From Lycium barbarum (Eukaryota > Streptophyta > Magnoliopsida > Solanales > Solanaceae), in assembly GCF_019175385.1 (NCBI RefSeq), contig NC_083343.1:55636457-55700456 (forward strand): a stretch of DNA of 64,000 nt, in the 5' to 3' direction. This document shows, one piece after another, positions 55,781 to 64,000 of the stretch. The position numbers and the translations under genes are program-made. Each line of letters opens with the position of its first letter. Positions within the stretch are counted from its first letter, which is position 1. Below the pieces are notes generated by a model. That model did not search any database. It worked only from the letters and a program-made list of their open reading frames with translations, and was not told the origin of the DNA.

Positions 55781-57940
55781 TCTTCATCTATTAGAAGACA
55801 CAAGAAGCAAAAGGAAGAGAGAGAAAAACAAAAGATGAAGAGCAAGGAGATAAGGGCCATTTCGGCCAAGGCAAGGGGAATTTCACCCCTCAAAATCTTG
55901 CCTCTAAAATTATTGTTTTGTGATTTTCCTACTATATTAAAGGCCCTCTACAACATGGTGCAATTGTTTGGGAAGAAAGAGCACTAGTTCCTCCAATATG
56001 ACAACATGGTTGAGTGAAGGAGATTGAAGAAAAAGGTAAGAATTCATTCCACGTTATTATGTTATGAAGGTTTGTTTGTGTTGTAGTGTATGAAAATGAG
56101 TAGAATTCATGAAAACATGAAAGTTTGCAAAGTGGGTGTGTATGTATATATGTGGCCGTGTACGTGCTTGGTTGTGTAGTTAAGATGTGTTGAATTTTAT
56201 GTTGTATTCTAGTTGTGTGTAGGGTGGAATGTATATTGGAAATGAAAGTTGAATGAATTTGGTTGGAGTTGGAAAGATGATATGTGGCTGTGAGGTGTAT
56301 TGGAATTGGAATGGGAATGAATCACTTTTGTTTAATATGTTAGTTGTGTTGTTGTGATGCTTGCAATGTAAATGAAGATAAAATGATATAAGTTTGCATT
56401 GAAATGGAATGTAGAAGTTTGTGTCGTTTAGTATGATTTTATGACATTATGAAAATGGAGTTGTTAAGGTGCAAATTATGATAATTGTTGATGAATTTGG
56501 GATATGGAAGCATGTTATGAATAAGTCTGTTAAAGATTAGAAGTTTTGAATGAATTATGACTCGGGCGGAAAGTTTGTATATTATGTATATCTTGTGAAT
56601 ATTTTGTAGAAATGATATGAAATGCTTCTAAATTGTATTGTAATGATCTTGAGTAGTAATGAATATGAAAATATTGAGCTTAGTTTGGAAGTGTGAAGTC
56701 GGAATGAACGTTATTGCATTATGTCGGAAAGTAGAACTAGTTGCCTTATATTGCGATGATTGTTGACATTGTTGATGTTGTTGGGTTGTTGTTGCTACTA
56801 TTGAGCCGAGATGATTCTCGGGGGCGCTATATTTATAGGGGAGGTGCTGCCGAAATTTCGGTAGACAAAACTGAAGTTAAGTGCATTCTTAAGTCTTGAA
56901 ATTCCTAATTGGTAACAATGACCAATTGCAGATTTTGGACGAAACGGGAATCGAGTTTGAACGAGCGTACGAAGTGAGAAAGGTATGTAAGGCTACCCCA
57001 TTCCTTCTTTTGGCATGTCCTAGGTATACTAGGTCGATATCGGAGCCTTGGAGGCCATTCTGTTCTTGGAAATCCGAACTAGAAATTGGGTACTATTCAT
57101 TCAATTCAATTGAAGCATAAAACTCTCATTTGTGTTAAAAAGTGATCTAATGCCTGAAACGTTTGTAAATGTATTCGAATCGCTTCGAAACTTCCCCGTA
57201 TGATCTCATAGACCCCAAATGTCCGTAACTCATGTCCGCCACCTCGACTTGACCCGAGGTGGGCCCGCTAACTCCGAAACCTTTTGTTTGCCCTATAAAG
57301 CTCATTTTTGTATAACGTCGGCAAAAGACTTTTGTTTATGAACTTGGCTATTGTAAAATAATGTTTGGATTGCCACGATGTCCTAAATTATATTTTGAAC
57401 TATAATTACCGTTTTGGAAATACTTTTGTGAAATGAACCCCGTTTTGATTAATTGTTCGAACTATTTTGACTAATGAGTCAACATGTGATTTTATCAAGT
57501 TTGCAAAAGTATTTTGATATATGAATTGCATTGTTTTCTCATGATTCCGCTCGTGCCCTTATTATGATTTCGTTCACCAGTTCCCGGGCTGGTTATGATT
57601 CGTACGCCCTATGATTAATTCGGCCGTATGCTGTGTTACGGTTCCCGAGACCTCGCCATAGGGTCGGGTTCCATTTGGAGTTATGTTGTGATATGGCTGG
57701 TGATATGTTATGATGATATGTGTGTTCGGGGATGTACGGAGATTTGAACCTTCTGGTGTTATGCTGTGTGTGGCACCTGCGTCGGAGGGGTGACCACGTT
57801 CCTGAGCTTTCATGATTTTTAATTGCATTATGTACATACGTTTTGGTACAGATTTTCATATACTGGTCAGTATTCCTTTGTTTGTATCCTGTTTGGTTTC
57901 AGTTACGGTTTACACTTCTGCACTCTATGCTTTACATACT

Positions 57941-58151
57941 CAGTACATCTTTCGTACTGACCCCCTTTCTTCGGGGGCTGCGTTTCATGCCCGCAGGTAC
58001 AGAGATCCGTGATCTGCCAGCATAGGCCACACGTCCTGCTATTATAGAGTGCTCCTTTTGATTCGGAGCCCATATGTCGGTATAAATATTTTGTGAGGTA
58101 TATGTATCTGTATATTTGACTATTTGGGGTACGGCGGGGCCCTGTCCCGTC
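57941..58151 (+). other. Multi-hairpin domain of LTR H1
   Basis: CAGTAC/GTACTG, CCCCC/GGGGG (57961-57977), CTGCG/CGCAG, GCTCC/GGAGC and GGCGGG/CCCGTC (58133-58151, 7-base loop). Confidence 0.72.
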
Positions 58152-58511
58152 ATATGTTTTCGTTTTGTATTTGTAGAGGTCTGTAGTCATGTTTGTGGGT
58201 CGAGGGTCCTATATGTGTCTGTTGGATTAAGATCTGTGTCTTAATGCGGTCCGTCTGTTAAGGTGGCCAGAATGGCTCTTATGTTTATATTTATACATAT
58301 GATCGGTGATGTGCATTCTGCCGCTTCTAGTTGTTCCGGTATGATATTTTGGTATGCGACCGCTTAAGACAAGTTTTGTTTTATATTATGTTTAAAATAA
58401 CTATTATGAAATCTGAGTTAAGCTTTGATTTGACGATTTGGCTCGTATGTCCGTTTGGGGTGCCCAAGTAGGGCGCCAGTCGCGGCCCACGGGGATGGGT
58501 CGTGACAGAAG

Positions 58512-58523
58512 TGGTATCAGAGC
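58512..58523 (+). promoter_or_regulatory. Element H primer-binding site
   Basis: TGGTATCAGAGC, perfect, four bases after LTR H1. The leader stem TGTTTAT/ATAAACA (about 58567-58602) and ATCGTGCGAT (near 58647-58656) follow. Confidence 0.94.
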
Positions 58524-58949
58524 GGTTTGTCCTCGGAATGTCTACAGGTCGTGTCTCGTAGAGTCTTGTTTATCGGTGTGTTGTGCACCACATCTATAAA
58601 CATGAGGCTACAGGACATTTAGGGTGTTACTTTTCTTTGGATCTTAGATCGTGCGATAGAGCCAGCTGTAGGAAATGAATTTCTTTTTCTAACCTTTGAT
58701 TGCAGCTGGAGAACGGTATCGACGTAAGACAGCGACTGGTGATATTGGAAGCTACACAGTACTCAGGTAAGCAATGATATGAAAGATGTATGTGGGGTAA
58801 GGTGTTTGAAATACGATTGGAACATAAAGTCGAACATTGAAAGGAGAAATAAAACATGAAAAGTGTAGCAGGTGCAGTTGAGTTTGGGCATGTGAGGTAA
58901 GCCTCGACATCTGTATACTTCTATCAGAAATTGTTAACCCCGTGTGGCT

Positions 58950-59090
58950 ATGATGTGATATGATATGATATGTATATACGTATATGTGTTGGCCCTGTGA
59001 GGCATCGTTGGTATTTCCTGTGTACAGGTTTGGGATAGTAAGAAATACAGGGGAACCTCTGCCCAAATTTTTCTAGAAATACGAAAAGAA
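58950..59090 (+). repeat. LTR-end-like fragment inside element H
   Basis: The order GGCCCTGTGAGGC, TTGGTATTT, GTGTACAGG, CTCTGCC, AAATTTTTCT parallels LTR E1 near 39140-39240 (CCCTGTGTGGC, TTGGTATTTT, GTGCAGGG, CTCTGCC, AAATTTTTCT). It is a diverged piece of an E-like LTR 3' region in the interior of H. Confidence 0.65.
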
Positions 59091-59854
59091 AAATGGGATA
59101 TAAATTCCTAACATGTCTTAAAGGTCGATACCGATAGGATAAATCTATTATGGTGGATTAAAAGATTAAGAGGTACCCTCCATGTCATCCGTAAGAAGCA
59201 TTACCCTTATCGGGAAGGTTTGATCTCGAGAAAACATATACGAGTAGTAAACTCGCAATTTAATCGGAGGGACCAGAAATATGTTCCAATCCATTTTGTC
59301 TTAGTACAGCCCATGTGAAGGGGAAAAAAATGTCCGACGATCAAGTTTCCTCTAATTGAAAGAATACAAAACGTGTGACAAGCAGTTGAGAATTGAGCGG
59401 TTCGCTCTCGGCTTAAGTATATAGATATATATATATATATAAACGTAGAGGTAATTATGTGAATTAAATATTAAAAGATTCCGCGAAGTTCGTCGGACTC
59501 TAGCTTTCTGTTGCGGGTGGTCGGAAGATACCCTACCGTAACATTTTATCAGTTCTCCTCGACTGAGTGGAGATAAAATTTATGGGATAAAAATTTAAAC
59601 TCGTGGGTTGTTTGAAATTATATATATATATATACGCATGAAGGTAAATATTGAGGATTTACAAGGGGCGACACGGAAATCATAAAGTCAGAAAAGTAAT
59701 AGAATTCTCGTTAGGCCGGGGTGGGACCCGCTACGAGAACGTTTTGAAAAGTTGTTAAGGCCCCGACTTGTCTTAAATTACGTGACAAAGGTTGTGTGGG
59801 GCAATCGGTGCAATTACACCCGTCTTAACGTGCCTAAATTCATTAAAGTTGTAA

Positions 59855-59907
59855 GGTTAAGCGTGCCAGGGCCAGAGCAATTCTGGGATGGGTGACCCCC
59901 TGGGAAA
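59855..59907 (+). other. 5S rRNA-like internal control region (fragment)
   Basis: GGTTAAGCGTGCCAGGGCC, then GGATGGG, then GGTGACCCCCTGGGAA match in order and spacing the box A, intermediate element and box C of plant 5S rRNA (about 9 mismatches in 52, compared from memory). The first half and last part of the 5S gene are not recognisable, so this is not a working 5S gene. It could derive from 5S rDNA or from a Cassandra-type element that carries 5S sequence. Confidence 0.72.
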
Positions 59908-60829
59908 TGTACAAATATTTTCGCAAACATAGGCATGAAAGACGAATAGGAAATTCTGGGTAATCAAAAGGGAATTAGGATGTGTGATATGGCTAGAAAC
60001 TTTATAGGGGCCACAGGAGCTGAGACGGATTAGATTGCTAAAACGGGAAGAAAAAGAAGCGCAGCTCTGAAACTAGGGTAAGTATGAACAAGTGATTGAA
60101 GATGTATTGTAAAAGAAATGGTAGTGATATATATGTGTATGTATAGGGCCCCATTTATGACTGTGTTGATTGATTGGCGGATCTTGATAGCCATTATTGT
60201 AATATATGGAAAACATTAACCGAACAGAATCTATGAGATAAAGTGAAAAGTATGGTACAGATGTTACGAAATAAACTAAGATTCATTTTGCTACCGGTTG
60301 ATATTGGAAGATTCTAATACGACGATGGTTGGAAAGAAAAGAGAATGATTGAGTGGAAGGTAATCAAATGTCAGAAAAAGTGAACCGTAAGAAACATAAT
60401 TGAGTAGAACCTCTAAGAGAGTCAACGGGGAAAGCACGAGAATTATTTGTGAAAGCGGACTAAAATGAAGCAGTGCAGGACAAAGGAAACCTATGGTATG
60501 GAATGATGAATCGTGTGTGTATCGAGTAATTCGAATATAAAAAAAAACAGAACAACGGATAAGGAACGGGTATGAAAGAAGGAATAACTTGGCCAAATCA
60601 TCCAATGAGGAAGGATATAATTATTAAAAGATAAATTGCTATATTAATTACGTTATCTGAGCGTCAGCTATTGGATAAGATGGTGTACTATGTAATTATG
60701 ATTCTGTTAAGGTTTCGTACGAAGATAACCAAGTTGTAGATTAGAAAGAAAAGATAAGAATATGGTGTAAGTATAACTCCAAAGAGGGGTAGCGAAGGAG
60801 AGTGAGCAAAGTAAGTGTACATGCAAACA

Positions 60830-62810
60830 ACTGACATACAGAAGACTGAAGCGATAAAGGACTGGCTTAGGCCTTAGACATCGACAGAAATATGTAGTTC
60901 TTTGAGAATGGTCAGATTATGGCCTATGTTACCCGGCAGCAGACCGCACGAGGGAAAATTAGTTCGCTCATGAACTGGAATTAGCTACGGTGACTCATGC
61001 CTTAAAGATACGGCGGCATTACTTACACGGGGTCCGCGTTGATATTTATACGGACCCTAAGAGCTTTCAGTATACATATATTTTAAGAAAAAGGAGCTGA
61101 ACTTGCAGCAAGAAAAGATGGTTCGAATTATTGAAGGATTATGATGTTAATATTTTGTACCACCCTAGGAAAGCTAACATTGTGGCAGACGCACTTAGTC
61201 GTGAACCCATGGACGGCATTGACCGGCGTACATTCGGAAACAAAGAATTGGTTTGTAAAACTCATCAGTCGGCTTGCCTTGGAGTTTGTTTGGTCGGTTC
61301 TGAAGATATTGAAATTTTCGTCTGAGAAGTTACAGAATCGTCGATTATAGAATAGGTAAATCAGCGTCAGTTTGAGGACTTTATTCTTGCATGATACAGA
61401 GATACGATCTTTGACAAGGAAAATACTCAGTTTGAGGTTTCGTCTGATGAGTATTATTATACCGAGGTAGATTATGTGTGCCCGACATCGTAGGGCGGCA
61501 ACGACTAATTATGAGCGGAGCGCATAATGTTCGGTATTTCGTTTATCCCGGATCCACTAAAAGGTACCATGACCTCGGATGTCTATATTGGCGGAATAGT
61601 ATGAGACGGGACATCGCAAGGCTCGTGGCCCAGTACCCGAATTGCCAACCAGTCAAAATTGAGCATCAGAAACGGGGTGGACTGTTCAGGAAATGGGAAT
61701 TTTGATATGGAAGTGGGAAATAGTCAATGTGGATTCCATTACGGGTTTGCCTCGTATTCCACGGAAGTATGATTTCCATATGGGGTATGGTTAATAGGCT
61801 GACAAAATCAGTCCATTTTCTTCCCGTCAGAGCCACTTATTCAGTTGAGGATTATGCCAGACTATATGTATTAAAGGAATAGTGAGACTCCACGGAGTTC
61901 CTATATCTATTGTCACTGACAAAAGTACTCAGTTATGACTAATTTCGGGGAATCTGTTCCCTGGAAGGATTAAGGGCTCAGGTAAGTCTGAGCATAGTAT
62001 TCCACCCTCAGAGCAGACAGGCCGAACACACTAGGCAAATGCTAGAAGATATGTTTTGGGCCTGTATTATTGACTTCGTAGGTAGCTGGGATGATCACCG
62101 CCATGGATTGAGTTGCTTATAATAACAACTACTATTCTAACGTCTAGAGGGCTCCTATGAGGCTTTGTATGGCAGAAAAATTCAGGTCACTGAACGGCTA
62201 GTTCGATACTGGCGAAACAGAATTAATCGGTCCAGATATGATCCAATAAGCCGTTGATAAAGTGAAACTTATCCGAGAGAGACAATTAGCAGCTTCGAGT
62301 CGACAGAAGTCATATTCTGATAAGTGACATCGACCCTGGGAGTTCCAGGTCGGTAATTGAGCATTTTTTTGAAAGGATCGCCTATGAAAGGCATAATGCA
62401 ATTCAGCAAGAAAAAAGGGTAAGCTCAGCCCGCGACGTATCGGACTTTATTCGATTGTTTGAAAAATTAAGAATGTCTCCTATGGATTAGATTTACCATC
62501 TGATCTGGAAGTGGTACATCGGGCATTTCATGTATCTATACTTCGTGAATGCGTCGGTGGCCCTCCCAAAATATTTCCAGTAGAAGAGATTTAAGTGACG
62601 GAGGAATTTTTTGATGAAGAACAATCTATAATTATTCTGGATCGCCAGGGGTAGAGATTACACACTAAATATATACCCCCTATTAAGGTCTTGTGGCAAG
62701 ACAATAATGGAGAAGTAATGACCTTGGAAGTTGAGGACGGAATGAAAAAGAAGTGCCCTCACTTGTCTCTTATGCCCACCGGTAATCTAAATTCCTTACT
62801 TGGCTAAATT
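60830..62810 (+). pseudogene. Element H pol remnant, downstream copy
   Basis: Begins with a short RT-end remnant (TEAIKDWLRP...TSTEICSSL), skips a stretch and resumes in RNase H (AYVTRQ). From 60954 it is nearly identical to 53485 onward, offset exactly 7469 bp. It shares the stops at 61353 and 61392 with the upstream copy and has a private stop at 61323. The private differences are mostly transitions. Same domains and same dead status as the upstream copy. Confidence 0.9.
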
Positions 62811-62912
62811 CAAAGATGAATGCGTATAAATTGTGTTGACCATAAAAAGAAACTCCCCCGAAGTGCTTACAGACCCTACAAGACTAATCTAACATTCGAG
62901 GACGAATGTTTT

Positions 62913-62926
62913 AAAGGGGGGGAGGA
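62913..62926 (+). promoter_or_regulatory. Element H polypurine tract, downstream copy
   Basis: AAAGGGGGGGAGGA directly before LTR H2, with the hairpin AACATTCG/CGAATGTT intact at 62891-62910. Confidence 0.92.
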
Positions 62927-64000
62927 TGTTATATCCCGTACTTTCGCGTATTCGGAAAAATTTGAGATAATTTTGATTTGTAAGGAATAAGGCCATATGT
63001 TGATTTGAATTAGTATATGTGTGTGTTGTTCACGAAAGATATTGGTGTGGAAACACGGAGGAAGGCCAAGGGCAAAAATTGGAATTTTGAAAATTAGTTT
63101 CGGGAATTACAAAACGAGAATTATCATTAATTGGGCTCAAATAAAAGAGAAACATGAGGCCCAAAATGAGGTGGGGTGGCCGGCCATGTTCCTTGGCCCA
63201 ACCACCAAATTAATGAATATTTTTCCATGTGACATAATTAATATAAGAGTCTTCATCTATTAGAAGACTCAAGAAGCAAAAGGAAGAGAGAGAGAAAAAC
63301 AAAAGATGAAGAGCAAGGAGATAAGGGCCATTTCGGCCAAGGCAAGGGGAATTTCACTCCTCAAAATCTTGCCTCTAAAATTATTGTTTTGTGATTTTCC
63401 TACTATATTAAAGGCCCTCTACAACATGGTGCAATTGTTTGGGAAGAAAGAGCACTAGTTCCTCCAATATGACAACATAGTTGAGTGAAGGAGATTGAAG
63501 AAAAAGGTAAGAATTCATTCCATGTTATTATGTTATGAAGGTTTGTTTTTGTTGTAGTGTATGAAAATGAGTAGAATTCATGAAAACATGAAAGTTTGCA
63601 AAGTGGGTGTGTATGTATATATGTGGTCGTGTACGTGCTTGGTTGTGTAGTTAAGATGTGTTGAATTTTATGTTGTATTCTAGTTGTGTGTAGGGTGGAA
63701 TGTATATTGGAAATGAAAGTTGAATGAATTTGGTTGGAGTTGGAAAGATGATATGTGGCCGTGAGGTGTATTGGAATTGGAATGGGAATGAATCACTTTT
63801 GTTTAATATGTTAGTTGTGTTGTTGTGATGCTTGCAATGTAAATGAAGATAAAATGATATAAGTTTGCATTGAAATGGAATGTAGAAGTTTGTGTCGTTT
63901 AGTATGATTTTATGACATTATGAAAATGGAGTTGTTAAGGTGCAAATTATGATAATTGTTGATGAATTTGGGATATGGAAGCATGTTATGAATAAGTCTG
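62927..64000 (+). repeat. LTR H2, first 1074 bp (runs off the window)
   Basis: Starts TGTTATATCCCG, offset 7469 bp from LTR H1, with scattered substitutions and a 2-bp AG insertion near 63290. The domain with the multi-hairpin structure lies beyond the edge. Confidence 0.94.

Larger units (their letters stand above)
55458..58507 (+). repeat. LTR H1 (3050 bp), shared between two H copies
   Basis: Starts TGTTATATCCCG, ends GGGTCGTGACA. It follows a polypurine tract and precedes a primer-binding site, so it is both the 3' LTR of the upstream copy and the 5' LTR of the downstream copy. It contains GGCCGGCC (55709-55716) near a TATA-like AATATAATAG (55771-55780), CCGAG/CTCGG and the TGCTGCC box (56835-56865), an ACCAG/CTGGT hairpin (57576-57593) and the hairpin domain (57941-58151). 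Non-coding. Confidence 0.94.
58524..60829 (+). mobile_element. Element H interior lacking gag and RT
   Basis: About 2.3 kb between the leader and the pol remnant, where Gag, protease and RT (about 3.5 kb) would be expected. I see none of their motifs. It holds an LTR-like fragment (58950-59090), TA runs near 59425 and 59620, TTCTCGT/ACGAGAA arms (59705-59739) and a 5S-like segment (59855-59907); the rest is unidentified purine-rich sequence. This fits a non-autonomous mosaic element. Confidence 0.65.

Noticed and set aside
59855..59907. Functional 5S rRNA gene
   Set aside because: Only the internal control region is recognisable; the 5' half and the 3' end of the gene are missing.

Overview
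This is plant nuclear DNA made almost entirely of long Ty3/Gypsy LTR retrotransposons; I found no host gene, tRNA or intact rRNA gene. The Gag-Pol proteins have the order Gag (CCHC knuckle), protease, reverse transcriptase (FIDD), RNase H, integrase (HHCC + DDE), GPY motif and C-terminal chromodomain, which is the chromovirus Tekay/Del lineage. LTRs of 2.4-3.1 kb, an initiator-tRNA-Met primer site and the protein style suggest a dicot, plausibly Solanaceae (inference). The region looks like nested, probably pericentromeric, heterochromatin.

Layout. Element A (minus, 1-7243, cut by the left edge) sits in the integrase region of element B (minus, ends at 32858). B is also split between its RT and RNase H domains by array C (8475-27562). 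C has three LTRs and two internal regions in tandem, period exactly 8088 bp, flanked as a unit by the 5-bp target duplication ATAAT; both C gag-pol frames are open and almost identical. B itself lies in the 5' LTR of element D (plus, 32859 onward). D has an LTR end, primer site and conserved leader, but an unrecognised acidic ORF and no pol. Element E (plus, 36374-47550, duplication GATGA) is complete in structure, lies in D and has a decayed gag-pol. After D come F (plus LTR, its last bases lost), G (minus 3' LTR plus polypurine tract, interior lost) and H (plus, period 7469 bp). H is a second tandem arrangement, with pol remnant, LTR, interior, pol remnant and LTR running off the right edge. 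Both H pol remnants share the same disabling lesions.

How it fits together. Only the two C copies look able to encode a full protein set. A, B and E are dead copies. D and H keep the cis signals but not a usable gag-pol, as expected of elements mobilised in trans. Across all families the cis signals are better conserved than the rest of the LTR: inverted repeats next to the TATA box, a mid-LTR box around TGCTGCC, a multi-hairpin domain near the LTR 3' end with compensatory base changes between families, a stem-loop leader after the primer site, and a hairpin just before the polypurine tract. The multi-hairpin domain and the trans-mobilisation pattern are the most interesting parts of the window.
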